Shown here piece by piece: positions 32,893 through 43,789 of a stretch of 64,000 nucleotides of DNA. Under the pieces are notes generated by a model. It ran no database searches and had not been told where the DNA came from. It saw only the letters and a program-made list of their open reading frames with translations. A program made the translations under genes and the position numbers. The DNA lies in assembly GCA_037127315.1 (NCBI GenBank), contig JBBBDQ010000752.1, positions 1-64,000 on the forward strand, read 5' to 3'. The DNA comes from Ascarosepion bandense (taxonomy: Eukaryota; Mollusca; Cephalopoda; Sepiida; Sepiidae). Position 1 is the first letter of the stretch. Each line of letters opens with the position of its first letter.

Positions 32893-32895
<3 letters not shown>
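32006..32895 (-). mobile_element. Jockey-like LINE, best-preserved 3' part
   Basis: 5'-truncated insertion bounded by TA runs (31981-32005 and 32897-32943) inside the 173-bp tandem repeat. The 3' untranslated end (AATCATCTCACCCCAAGCAA, CCACTGCCACTATTGCGCAT) lies at the left. The coding part is listed separately. Confidence 0.85.
32199..32891 (-). pseudogene. Jockey-like RT thumb and C-terminal region, 230 open codons
   Basis: Open from the 5' truncation point (codons NFNASKTKLLSINHH) to a stop at 32199. In order: thumb region LRLLGLTLSADLKWNDYIES, KVGSLCRSRKFFPSKSILHI, YKSTIRPCIEYCCHIWSGAP, KVQRRVCNVIDTDLADRLQS, HRRDVASLCLFYKYFHGFCS, DTRLATRSHPFTVKP, and the C-terminal FFPRTSRLWNSLPNDCF. This follows the RT palm of Jockey/CR1-group LINEs, so the catalytic YADD box and the endonuclease are missing. 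Because it has no internal stop, it is the youngest of its family here and the best query for finding a full-length source. Confidence 0.85.
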
Positions 32896-32944
<49 letters not shown>

Positions 32945-32948
<4 letters not shown>

Positions 32949-33070
32949 GGAATATTTACACCGCTGGATAGTGCATTTTGAACTTATAGAAATATGACGC
33001 GTTTTGTCGAAGCTCCAAATATTTATCGGGATTTAAGTTTCACTGAATAAAATAAATATTGCTAATACCT
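32945..33070. repeat. Outlying unit of the ~173-bp tandem repeat
   Basis: GCATTTTGAACTTATAGAAA, TTTTGTCGAAGCTCCAAATA and a TTTAAGTTTCACTGAATA stretch parallel the units at 31320-31985. Confidence 0.55.
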
Positions 33071-33783
33071 ACCTATATACAGTATTTTTATGTTCCTATC
33101 CTCTTAAATACATGGACACTATTGGAGTAAAAGGAAGAGTAGAGTGGTTATACTGACTAGCAGTGTATCTACTTCACGCAGTGAGCGAGTCTTGTATTTG
33201 TTGCTATACTATTATTCCCAATCTCTGTTTTGGTGATTTCTCATGCAGTAACCTTTTAGGGTTACAACATTGCTTCTCACCTTCGCCGCTACCGTTGGAA
33301 GGACGAGGAAGCGAGCCCAAATAAAATCTTCTGAACCATCCTATCCTACCATGCGGCAGCTGTGGATGTCTCTTTAGATCTAATATAGGACAGAAGAAAA
33401 TATCGATGACCACTTCCGCTTCCGGTGACGATTAACATTAATAATCAAATATGTGTTACATCGATCAGAAAAGGATAAAAATATAACTTTATGTGATCAG
33501 ATTTAGTGAAAATGTTATTGTGAATGCATTAATTATTTTTTAAAAGACGATAATGTAGTGTATAGATGTTGTTCGGATGGGGGTTAAAAATTGTTGTTTG
33601 GTTGTTTTTTATTCCAACATGACTACGGGTTATTTAATACCGAAATCTAAATATTTTGTACGAAATTTAATTTTATTTTTGGCGATAATAAGTGTTTAGT
33701 GATAGAAGTGTTACAAGGGGTGATGAGCTGGATTCATAAGATGGCCAAGGGTATTTGCACGTGAGTGAATATAACGGTGGTGT
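33071..33783. other. Unassigned interval
   Basis: 33180-33440 has balanced base composition, but the only open frame (69 codons, minus, 33204-33413) shows no domain. AT-rich after 33440. Confidence 0.35.
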
Positions 33784-34090
33784 CAGTCAGTTAAGTCCCA
33801 TGCGCGATACACGCTTGGGCGATCATGTCTCTTTCGAGACATGACTGACTGGGTAGAAGATTATCCCGCAGTAGGTTGCCATTGCTTTCTGCGGTAGACT
33901 GGTTGCCGACCAAGGCTATAGAACCCAATCTGTCCTGTTATTTAACCCATAACTGGAAGGAAGAGACGGATTAATACCTTTCCCAAGGATATTTGCGCGT
34001 AAGTGAATGCAAGGAATTCAACTGGAATTCGAACTCGGCTGCCCGGTTTCTCGTTCCGAGCCGATATCTACTGCGCCACAGCGCACATCC
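33784..34090 (-). mobile_element. tRNA-derived SINE with perfect 11-bp target duplication
   Basis: AACGGTGGTGT occurs at 33773-33783 and again at 34091-34101, so the element is exactly 307 bp. On the minus strand it starts GGATGTGCGCTGTGGCGCAG (box A-like) and has a box B-like AGTTCGAATTCC. It ends CACGCTTGG-side sequence then GGGACTTAACTGACTG. This copy defines the family's ends. Confidence 0.95.
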
Positions 34091-34101
34091 AACGGTGGTG
34101 T

Positions 34102-34439
34102 AGGCACCCTAAAAGACCAATAAAAAGAACCTGTGTGCTTTTGGAAGGGCTCCTATGAGTCAACGACCATCTACACAAGTAAATACAGCTATAGTTTAAA
34201 TAGTCTTCGCCAGCACGCATTGTCAAGCGTGGCGAGTACGGTAAATCCCCTGTAATTACGGACACGAAAAGAGTTGAAGTCACCTAGGGGGGCGTTTCTC
34301 AGTTGCTAAGTTTGTGATGTTGTTGGTCTCAGATTGTGAATTATGATCTAGAAATTCAGTTACCGTACTAAACATAGACAAGGTACCATACTAGATATTT
34401 CCCCTCTAGAGCCGATTTTTTTTTTTCACGAAATGCTTT
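34102..34439. other. Unassigned interval
   Basis: No gene recognised. It might hold the continuation of the hAT remnant next to it, but stops in all minus frames prevent a call. Confidence 0.35.
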
Positions 34440-34620
34440 GAGCTTAGCTATAAACTCACAAACTCTCATCTATATTCCTTGGAAAATCGGGTTAAGCTTA
34501 TTCAGGGCATCAAATATATCAACGAGATAAGCAAGTTTCAGAATGAAAGAATGCTCCTTTAATGAAGTGACAAAAATCACCCCACTCTTGATATAACTTA
34601 ATTAAAAGCTTTGCTTCTTA
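34440..34620 (-). pseudogene. hAT/ZBED5-like transposase remnant
   Basis: The minus strand encodes SFILKLAYLVDIFDALNKLN followed by PIFQG, a stop, then VCEFIAKLKAFREK. Domesticated and active hAT proteins of the ZBED5/FAM200 type carry the pattern L-A/C-YL-x-DIF-x-LN-x-LN-x-x-LQG followed by IKAF. It is about 55 codons with stops, so a dead fragment. The catalytic residues are elsewhere and not seen. Confidence 0.6.
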
Positions 34621-35807
34621 AAATGTGGAAATTGAAAAGAATACGCTATGCGATCTGGATGAATCAATTATTTTACACAAGTCGTTACTCTCTCAGAGTT
34701 AATGTATCGCCTGAAGAGTACAAATGTACCACTGGGTGGTAACTTTAACACAATTTATTTATGTTTCTCGAGTCATTTTCGATATCTAAATTTTAAATTG
34801 AATTTTTAAAAATGAAAAGCTTTCTTGAAATTTTTATTTTAGTTTAATTGAAAGCTAAATAATTAAAATTACAATTTCAAGTAAACAAAATACTCTGGTG
34901 TATTTCAAACAGAAGTTGTTTTGATTGGAATCTAAAATGTTTCAATTTTTCTTTTATTTTTTAACTTTTCGGCCATTTTTAAGTGATGGACACATTTGTA
35001 AACAAAAGTTAATTCTCGGTTTTAAAAATCTTGCAAAAATAAAATATACATCTGTGACATATTATTTTTGAAAAATTAGCAAATTTTATGTTAAATTAAT
35101 CTGATTTGCACAAGTATTATTTATTTATAGCGTGAAATTTAAAATAAAACTATTTCTTAATCACAGAGTTGAACTTTTTGACATGTTGACAGGTTGTTGA
35201 TTAGCGATATGATAAAAGTGTAAAGCGTTCACAAGTGACAAAATTGAACAAAAATTTTTTCAAGTAAGGGAAGGAAACTATGACCTTTTAATTTACACAG
35301 AAATTACCATACAAAAAACCAAAAAACCAAAAACTGCAATTACACACACAACAAAAAAGTTAAATCATTTTAAAATTATGAATGTCAAACGATTTATACT
35401 AAACTTTTCAATTTTCGATAGGCAATATAATCTTCAATTTTTAACTTAAAAATCTAACCGCAACAAATCTTTGAAGTATTTTAAAAGATTTTTTAAAGCT
35501 TTATAAATTATTATGATTAAAAAAATGAAAACAATTCTTTTAAAATTTCATTAGTAATCGATTTTTTTCTTCAGACTATAATGTCCTTAATTTTTATTAT
35601 TTATTCAAGCATTTAAAACTTGTCAAATTAAATAATATCAGACTTTTATCGCATTTTTTATTTTACTATTCGGAACAGGTTTCAGATACAGAGGCAAAAT
35701 TAAAAAAAGACTAGATGATTTATATTCCCCAAGGAGTCCTGCGTTTAACTAATAGAACCACTTACCGCAACAAATTAAAATTTATTAAAATTTAATGGAT
35801 TTACGTG
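34621..35807. other. 1.2 kb AT-rich interval, no gene recognised
   Basis: T- and A-rich throughout; short open frames only. 34590-34720 may extend the hAT remnant, but no further motif is clear. Confidence 0.4.
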
Positions 35808-36258
35808 TGTTGTATATCAATAAACAACAAACACGTCTGTATATAAAAATATATCAAGTGATATTTTTATTAATGAACGATGGACCGTGTAGCCTAGTGA
35901 ACAGAGAGCGAGAGAGCGCGCTCCTAAGGGTTGACGGGGTGACGGGGGAGTGTCGTCGTATCTGTTGCTCCTCTGGTCTGGTCTACCGGACTGTCTCGTC
36001 TCTCTGACTGGCCTAATCCGTGCTTTCGCGGTCTTTATATATCTTCCAAAACCGGGACTTGTTTCTTCCGGCTTTGCCTTGATCACGCGACGCCCACGCG
36101 ACGCCTACGTAATTCTCAGAGTCACCTGTCTGTTTGCCTCTGAGTTATTTCCGCATCTGCCGGAAATAGGGTCAAAGTGACATCCGTTACTTTTCACCGA
36201 CCGGAAACAACACGGCTTGTATCAGCCTTTCTTGGGTGGGCCAGACCGTTATATTACA
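35808..36258 (-). mobile_element. Solo LTR 1 (451 bp) with 4-bp target duplication
   Basis: Read on the minus strand it begins TGTAATATAACGGTCTGGCC and ends GATATACAACA. It contains a TATA-like TATATAAAGACCGC and an AATAAA (in TTAATAAAAATATCAC) downstream of it, the usual U3-R order. CGTG flanks both sides (35804-35807, 36259-36262). A related LTR lies at 60024-60523. No internal region adjoins, so it probably arose by LTR-LTR recombination. Confidence 0.8.
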
Positions 36259-36672
36259 CGTGGAGTGGGGTAAAAGATGTAAAAAATATATATTTTTACC
36301 AAGATTTTTAAAAATAATAATTTTGAATAATTCCATTCATTTGTGAATGAGTACTGAAAATTTCATTAAAATCTGACAATTATTTGATTTTTGCGAAAAT
36401 TTCCAATTTAATGTGTTTGTCACCGGAAAAAGTGATTGATGTAATATTACATTTTCCATTGTAAACTCTCGTAGCGTTTTGGTAACTCAAATCAAAACAA
36501 GATGTTCCACTAAAATTTCTTTGATGCTTCCCTTCATAATAATATAAACATTTTGATGGAAAATTTCGTTTTTATTAAGAGTGAGGCCTTTTTTTTATTC
36601 ATACAATGTTGTTTTTTAACGATTTAGTGGAGGTACCTAAATCGAGTTTCTTCACTTTGACAAGTTTCTTTA
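36259..36672. other. Interval with a dispersed repeat end
   Basis: 36535-36650 resembles 25040-25160. The last 11 bases are the left copy of the target duplication of the RTE insertion. No gene. Confidence 0.4.
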
Positions 36673-36683
36673 GATGCTCCTAT

Positions 36684-37910
36684 CTTCTTCTTCTTCTTCT
36701 TCTTCTTCTTCTTCTTCTTCTTCTTCTTCTTCTTCTTCTTCTATGTGCCCTGTCCTTTCAGGACGTAGGCGATCATGGTTCTCCACGTCTCCCTATCTCT
36801 TGTGGCTGCCAGTATGCTTGCTCCTGTTACTCCTGGCAACCCCCGTTCCGTCATCCACCTGATCAGGCCCTGCAAATATATTATCCGCTGCCTTCCTCTG
36901 TCTCTCTTTCCTTCTATCTGGCCAGTCAGTATCACGTTCTCCAGGCTTTCCTTCCTAATTGCGTGTCTCAGGAACTTCAGTTGTCTCTTCCTGATGCTCA
37001 GTATTAATTTCCTTTTCGTTGCCATTCTTTCCAACACCGCATCGTTGCTTGCATGCTCAGTCCACGATATCTGCAGCATCCTTCTGTAGAGCCACATTTC
37101 CGTTGCTTCCAGTTTTGTCCTCATTTTCGATGATATTGTCCAGCATTCACTGCCGTATTGAAGAACTGACATCACATAGCAATCCAGCACTCTTTTCTTT
37201 GTTTCTAGTGAAGTTTTCCTGTGTGTTAGTACTTTACTCAGCTTCTGGAACGCGTCCTTTGCCATGACAATTCGTCTTCGGATCTCTGTGTCGCACTTTC
37301 CATCTCCTGTTCGAACACTTCCTAGGTATTTAAATTTTTATTGCACCTGCTTTATTCTGGTATCCCCCACCTGTATTTGGCATTTTGGGTTGCACCTTTG
37401 GCTGATGACCATGCATTCAGTTTTCTTAAAGTTTATTTGTAGACTTTTTTTGTCGCTCTCTACCGCTACCTTCTGTAGGAGGTCTTGTAGTTTCCTTTCC
37501 GTGTCTGCAATCAGCATTATCATACTGGAACAAGGAACACCATATTCATGATTAGGATGCTCTCCGAAAGGGCAATACAAATGAAGAAAGACTTGTACCT
37601 ATGTTTCATTGACTATGCGAAGGCATTCGACAAGATACGACACAAAGAATTGATGGAGATGCTCGGCAGCCTCGACATTTTTAGGAAAGATATAAGAGTA
37701 ATCAAGAATCTTTACTGGCAACAAACGGCATCCATACGGACAGGTAACGATCTCAGTAGATTTACAAAGATAGAAAGAGGCGTAAGACAGGGATGTGTAT
37801 TTTCACCGGATTTGGTCAACCTGTACAGCGCGAATATTTTGCGGACTCTAGATGACACGCCAGGATTTGTTATTGGAGGCCACAACTTGAACGACATCAG
37901 GTATGCAGAT
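36684..37910 (-). mobile_element. RTE-like LINE insertion with 5' inversion (twin priming)
   Basis: GATGCTCCTAT occurs at 36673-36683 and again at 37911-37921, delimiting the insertion. The 3' tail is (CTT)n on the plus strand (36684-36741), i.e. GAA repeats on the element strand. The 3' part reads on the minus strand from 37520 down to 36741. The preceding part of the RT reads on the plus strand from 37521 to 37910. The outer end of the inverted part (RYADD) and the inner start of the 3' part (MLIADTE) are adjacent in the intact protein, so little was lost. Confidence 0.9.
36741..37520 (-). pseudogene. RTE-like RT: post-YADD palm, thumb and C-terminus
   Basis: From MLIADTERKLQDLLQKVAVE through INFKKTECMVISQ and CQIQVGDTRIKQVQ, one stop codon at 37338, then KFKYLGSV, KCDTEIRRRIVMAKDAFQKL, SVLQYGSECWTISSKMR, EMWLYRRMLQISWTEH, LERMATKRKLILSIRKRQ and the terminal MIAYVLKGQGT. 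Apart from that single stop the frame is open for about 260 codons, the best RTE copy in the window. Confidence 0.85.
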
Positions 37911-37913
37911 GAT
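37521..37913 (+). pseudogene. RTE-like RT: fingers and palm up to YADD (inverted part)
   Basis: Open frame with GTRNTIFMIRMLSERA, the first catalytic motif CFIDYAKAFDKIRHKEL, GVRQGCVFSPDLVNLYS and NDIRYADD carrying the catalytic Asp pair. The codons after YADD (from 37914) are host flank. N-terminal endonuclease is missing (5' truncation at about GTRNT). Confidence 0.85.
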
Positions 37914-37984
37914 GCTCCTATACTTTGTTGAAATACTGACACTCATTATCTTTTCTGACACTTTATCGTGAGTTTGGTTGAGAG

Positions 37985-38190
37985 TGCCATGGACTAAACA
38001 CGTGTACAATAAAGAACTTTTAGAGAAAATGGAAGCAAGACGTCACCATTATAAAGAGCTGCAAAAAGAGTCGTAATTTCTTAGGCATATCATGAGAAAA
38101 ACGATCCTTGGCATCTCAAAATATATATTGAAAATCAGAGGAACAGAGAAAAGCGGAGCGTAACCTAACTAATGAGCTTGTATAAATTGT
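37985..38190 (+). pseudogene. Older RTE-like C-terminal fragment
   Basis: RVPWTKHVYNKELLEKMEAR, then FLRHIMRKTILG, stops between. It resembles the VPWTDHVSNEEVLER-type end of a different RTE-like subfamily. Confidence 0.55.
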
Positions 38191-38429
38191 TGACAGAACA
38201 GGAATTAAGAGCTATAGAAAAAACAAAATTTAGTAAGGGCTATAAAGGACAAGAAGGGATACGCCACATAGAAAAAGAGATGCAATAAGACAAAAGTACA
38301 CAATAACAAAAATAAGCAGAAGAGAAAATCTAGAGAACAAAAAATACACATGTAACAGAAACGATCTATTTATGGATGTATCTTCTTTATAAATCGGTAT
38401 AAGATTTACCTCGTACTTTTTACTGAGTT

Positions 38430-38545
38430 GTGGATGTGACACAAGGTCCCATATAATTTTCTAAGCGTAGCTTAGATGTGGCACAAGGCCGAATGTATGA
38501 GGCACTCAGTGAGGTTAAAATTCACTATTCAATTGCAACTAATTT
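38430..38545 (-). mobile_element. Scrap of the third SINE type
   Basis: CTTAGATGTGGCACAAGGCC and ATGTATGAGG... match the complement of the 23511-23765 unit end (GTGCCACATCTAAG). The box B part is worn. Confidence 0.4.
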
Positions 38546-38941
38546 AGCAATGGAAGCCTGATAACCTTTAAACCACACCGAGGGAGCCTATGGTAGGTTA
38601 GTATCACTTTAGAGAGGAATAATATCAAAATATATGATTCCTCTGCTCATAGGCAAGTGGGTTATGAGCAGGATCAAACAAAAGAAGAAAGGAAATATTC
38701 ATAGAGCAAGACACGTGTTTTAAACATTACTGCAATTTACAAAATCTTGAAAGAATAAGGATTCAAAGACACTCTTTAAAAAAGAAGTGATCAACTAGAA
38801 GAATTCGCTAAATTTAGAAATGTGTGTGCGACCGAAAAATTGGAATAAAGGACAAAAGTAATCCCTTTTTTATTATTAACTTTTACTGACCAAAAAAGAA
38901 AATATACTAATTTATGATGTCATCAGATTAAATATGGCTAA
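38546..38941. other. Unassigned AT-rich interval
   Basis: No feature seen, except that 38880-38941 may be the worn upstream part of the transposase fragment that follows. Confidence 0.35.
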
Positions 38942-39148
38942 CAGGTTCGGGAATGGTTAAATCTTAATTTTGAGCTGAGATGGATAGAACGACGTGGAAC
39001 AGTTAGGTGGCCTTCACGATCACCAAACCTAACACAATCAGACTTTTTCTTTTGGGTTGTACAGAAAGATCTTGTTTACAGATTCAAACCAAAAACAGGA
39101 CTTATACTGAAGCCAAAAATCGTGAGTAGAGAGCCTGTCGGGAGCTAG
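38942..39148 (+). pseudogene. Tc1/mariner-like (DDE) transposase C-terminal fragment
   Basis: 69 codons, open to a stop: QVREWLNLNFELRWIERRGT, then VRWPSRSPNLTQSDFFFW, DLVYRFKPKT. The WP-SRSP-LT-DFFW block is the hallmark around the second Asp of the catalytic triad in IS630/Tc1-type transposases of animals. The upstream catalytic part (QQDGAP-type) and a third acidic residue are not preserved. Confidence 0.75.
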
Positions 39149-39891
39149 CCTTATATCCTTACTACGAAATTCAGTAAGACTACGTCGACTCCAAGTGACA
39201 TTGTAGTGAATAATAAACTAATTAAAACAACTTTCTTTTTCACTTTTACAAAAATTCACAACGATGTGTGATATCCTGGTTTTCCCAAATAGAAAAAGGA
39301 TTGACCATGTGCTTAACGAAAAAGTCGAAACCAGATTTCGCAAGTAGGTGCTAAAATAATTTTTGACGAATGGGAGTGACTTATACGACTTGAAAGGAAT
39401 TGGCGATCCAGTGAGAAATTCAATAGGACATATAAATGTCTTCGCAGCATCAGAGACAGAGATGGGGGCAGCGAGAAAGAGAGTCATTAGGAGCCGAGAG
39501 ACACACATTTAAAATGTAACTTCAAACTTCAAGTGACTTGGACATTGTCCTCTTTCTCTTTCTCATTATCTCTTTCAAGAATTACTACTCCGACCATTTT
39601 GTACGAACTCTTGATGCCCTTAACTTTCTCAATGAACATTAATTTCTATGAATTCTTGTTATTCTTTCCTTTTAATAAATTTCTATTTTAAAATGCAAAA
39701 TGTATATTTTATTCTTACTCTTTTCTACACCATTCCACACAATTCCATATATTCCAGCCTGCCGACAACCAACCTTTTGATGAAAACCTTCTGATGATAA
39801 TTTCTGCATAAAACTTGTAAGCCGTAGGGAGTTCGGTTAAGTATGACAAAAGGCCAAACAAAAGAAACATTAACCCACATCTCCACGCTAC
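39149..39891. other. Unassigned interval before the minisatellite
   Basis: A 96-codon minus frame (39218-39508) has no recognised domain. 39640-39720 has AATAAATTTCTATTTTAAAA and looks like an A/T-rich 3' end. The last 30 bp already resemble the unit end of the following array. Confidence 0.35.
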
Positions 39892-42800
39892 ACTGGTGAC
39901 TCTCGACGTACAAAGAACACGCACACCCACGTTACACTGGTGACTCCCGAGGTTCAAGGAACACTCACCCCTACACACTACACTGGTGACTCCCGACGTT
40001 CAAGTAAGACGCACCCCTACTACTACACTGGTGACTCCCGACGTACAAAGAACACGCACCCCTACACACTACACTGGTGACTCCCGACGTTCAAGGAAGA
40101 CGCACCCAGATTCTACACTGGTGACTCCCGACGTTCAAGGAACACTCACCACTACTATAACACTGGTGACTCCCGACGTTCAAGGAAGACGCACCCAGAT
40201 TCTACACTGGTGACTCCCGACATTCAAGGAACACGCACCTCCACGCTACACTGGTGACTCCCGACGTTCAAGGAACACTCACCACTACTATAACACTGGT
40301 GACTCCCGACGTTCAAGGAAGACACACCCAGATTCTACACTGGTGACTCCCGACGTTCAAGGAAGACGCACCCCTAATACTACACTGGTGACTCCCGACG
40401 TTCAAGGAACACTCACCACTACTATAACACTGGTGACTCCCGACGTTCAAGGAAGACGCACCCCTACTACTACATTGGTGACTCCCGACGTTCAAGGAAG
40501 ACGCACCCCTACTACTACACTGGTGACTCCCGACGTACAAAGAACACGCACCCCTACACACTACACTGGTGACTCCCGACGTTCAAGGAAGACGCACCCC
40601 TAATACTACACTGGTGACTCCCGACGTTCAAGGAAGACGCACCCCTAATACTACACTGGTGACTCCCGACGTTCAAGGAAGACGCACCCCTACACACTAC
40701 ACTGGTGACTCCCGACGTACAAAGAACACGCACCCCTACACACTACACTGGTGACTCCCGACGTTCAAGAAGACGCACCCAGATTCTACACTGGTGACTC
40801 CCGACGTTCAAGGAACACTCACCACTACTATAACACTGGTGACTCCCGACGTTCAAGGAAGACGCACCCAGATTCTACACTGGTGACTCCCGACGTTCAA
40901 GGAACACGCACCTCCACGCTACACTGGTGACTCCCGACGTTCAAGGAACACTCACCACTACTATAACACTGGTGACTCCCGACGTTCAAGGAAGACGCAC
41001 CCAGATTCTACACTGGTGACTCCCGACGTTCAAGGAAGACGCACCCCTAATACTACACTGGTGACTCCCGACGTTCAAGGAACACTCACCACTACTATAA
41101 CACTGGTGACTCCCGACGTTCAAGGAAGACGCACCCCTACTACTACATTGGTGACTCCCGACGTTCAAGGAAGACGCACCCCTACTACTACACTGGTGAC
41201 TCCCGAGGTTCAAGGAACACTCACCCCTACACACTACACTGGTGACTCCCGACGTTCAAGTAAGACGCACCCCTACTACTACACTGGTGACTCCCGACGT
41301 TCAAGGAAGACGCACCCCTACTACTACATTGGTGACTCCCGACGTTCAAGGAAGACGCACCCCTAATACTACACTGGTGACTCCCGAGGTTCAAGGAACA
41401 CTCACCACTACTATAACACTGGTGACTCCCGACGTTCAAGGAAGACGCACCCCTACTACTACACTGGTGACTCCCGACGTACAAAGAACACGCACCCCTA
41501 CACACTACACTGGTGACTCCCGACGTTCAAGGAAGACGCACCCCTAATACTACACTGGTGACTCCCGACGTTCAAGGAAGACGCACCCCTAATACTACAC
41601 TGGTGACTCCCGACGTTCAAGGAAGACGCACCCCTACTACTACACTGGTGACTCCCGACGTACAAAGAACACGCACCCCTACACACTACACTGGTGACTC
41701 CCGACGTTCAAGTAAGACGCACCCAGATTCTACACTGGTGACTCCCGACGTTCAAGGAACACTCACCACTACTATAACACTGGTGACTCCCGACGTTCAA
41801 GGAAGACGCACCCCTACTACTATACTGGTGACTCCCGACGTACAAAGAACACGCACCCCTACACACTACACTGGTGACTCCCGACGTTCAAGTAAGACGC
41901 ACCCAGATTCTACACTGGTGACTCCCGACGTTCAAGGAACACTCACCACTACTATAACACTGGTGACTCCCGACGTTCAAGGAAGACGCACCCCTACTAC
42001 TACACTGGTGACTCCCGACGTACAAAGAACACGCACCCCTACACACTACACTGGTGACTCCCGACGTTCAAGGAAGACGCACCCCTAATACTACACTGGT
42101 GACTCCCGACGTTCAAGGAAGACGCACCCCTACTACTACATTGGTGACTCCCGACGTTCAAGGAAGACGCACCTCTAATACTACACTGGTGACTCCCGAG
42201 GTTCAAGGAACACTCACCACTACTATAACACTGGTGACTCCCGACGTTCAAGGAAGACGAACCCCTACTACTACACTGGTGACTCCCGACGTACAAAGAA
42301 CACGCACCCCTACACACTACACTGGTGACTCCCGACGTTCAAGGAAGACGCACCCCTAATACTACACTGGTGACTCCCGACGTTCAAGGAAGACGCACCC
42401 CTAATACTACACTGGTGACTCCCGACGTTCAAGGAAGACGCACCCCTACTACTACACTGGTGACTCCCGACGTACAAAGAACACGCACCCCTACATACTA
42501 CACTGGTGACTCCCGACGTTCAAGTAAGACGCACCCAGATTCTACACTGGTGACTCCCGACGTTCAAGGAACACTCACCACTACTATAACACTGGTGACT
42601 CCCGACGTTCAAGGAAGACGCACCCCTACTACTACACTGGTGACTCCCGACGTACAAAGAACACGCACCCCTACACACTACACTGGTGACTCCCGACGTT
42701 CAAGTAAGACGCACCCAGATTCTACACTGGTGACTCCCGACGTTCAAGGAACACTCACCACTACTATAACACTGGTGACTCCCGACGTTCAAGGAAGACG

Positions 42801-43789
42801 CACCCCTAATACTACACTGGTGACTCCCGACGTTCAAGGAAGACGCACCCCTAATACTACACTGGTGACTCCCGACGTTCAAGGAAGACGCACCCCTACT
42901 ACTACACTGGTGACTCCCGACGTACAAAGAACACGCACCCCTACACACTACACTGGTGACTCCCGACGTTCAAGGAAGACGCACCCAGATTCTACACTGG
43001 TGACTCCCGACGTTCAAGGAACACTCACCACTACTATAACACTGGTGACTCCCGACGTTCAAGGAAGACGCACCCAGATTCTACACTGGTGACTCCCGAC
43101 GTTCAAGGAAGACGCACCCCTAATACTACACTGGTGACTCCCGACGTTCAAGGAACACTCACCACTACTATAACACTGGTGACTCCCGACGTTCAAGGAA
43201 GACGCACCCCTACTACTACATTGGTGACTCCCGACGTTCAAGGAAGACGCACCCCTACTACTACACTGGTGACTCCCGAGGTTCAAGGAACACTCACCCC
43301 TACACACTACACTGGTGACTCCCGACGTTCAAGTAAGACGCACCCCTACTACTACACTGGTGACTCCCGACGTACAAAGAACACGCACCCCTACACACTA
43401 CACTGGTGACTCCCGACGTTCAAGGAAGACGCACCCAGATTCTACACTGGTGACTCCCGACGTTCAAGGAACACTCACCACTACTATAACACTGGTGACT
43501 TCCGACGTTCAAGGAAGACGCACCCAGATTCTACACTGGTGACTCCCGACGTTCAAGGAACACGCACCTCCACGCTACACTGGTGACTCCCGACGTTCAA
43601 GGAACACTCACCACTACTATAACACTGGTGACTCCCGACGTTCAAGGAAGACGCACCCAGATTCTACACTGGTGACTCCCGACGTTCAAGGAACACGCAC
43701 CCCTACTACTACACTGGTGACTCCCGACGTTCAAGGAACACTCACCACTACTATAACACTGGTGACTCCCGACGCACCCAGATTCTACA
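39892..43789. repeat. 3.9-kb minisatellite, 44-46-bp units (about 86 copies)
   Basis: Every unit starts ACTGGTGACTCCCGACGTTC or a close variant. Main types by their second half: AAGGAAGACGCACCCCTAAT (45 bp), AAGGAACACTCACCACTACT (45), AAAGAACACGCACCCCTACA (46), AAGGAAGACGCACCCAGATT (44). From 41640 to 43000 a four-unit order of 46+44+45+45 = 180 bp repeats. Because 46 and 44 compensate, open frames up to 255 codons arise on the plus strand, and shorter ones on the minus strand. These are not convincing genes. Confidence 0.95.

Noticed and set aside
42325..43092. 255-codon open frame in the 45-bp array, apparently a repetitive protein
   Set aside because: It is a product of a unit length divisible by three with compensating 46/44 variants; shorter open frames occur on the opposite strand too, and no start context, signal peptide or 3' signal supports a gene.
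39892..43789. CRISPR-like array
   Set aside because: Units are contiguous and almost identical over their whole length; there are no unique spacers, no cas genes, and the setting is eukaryotic.
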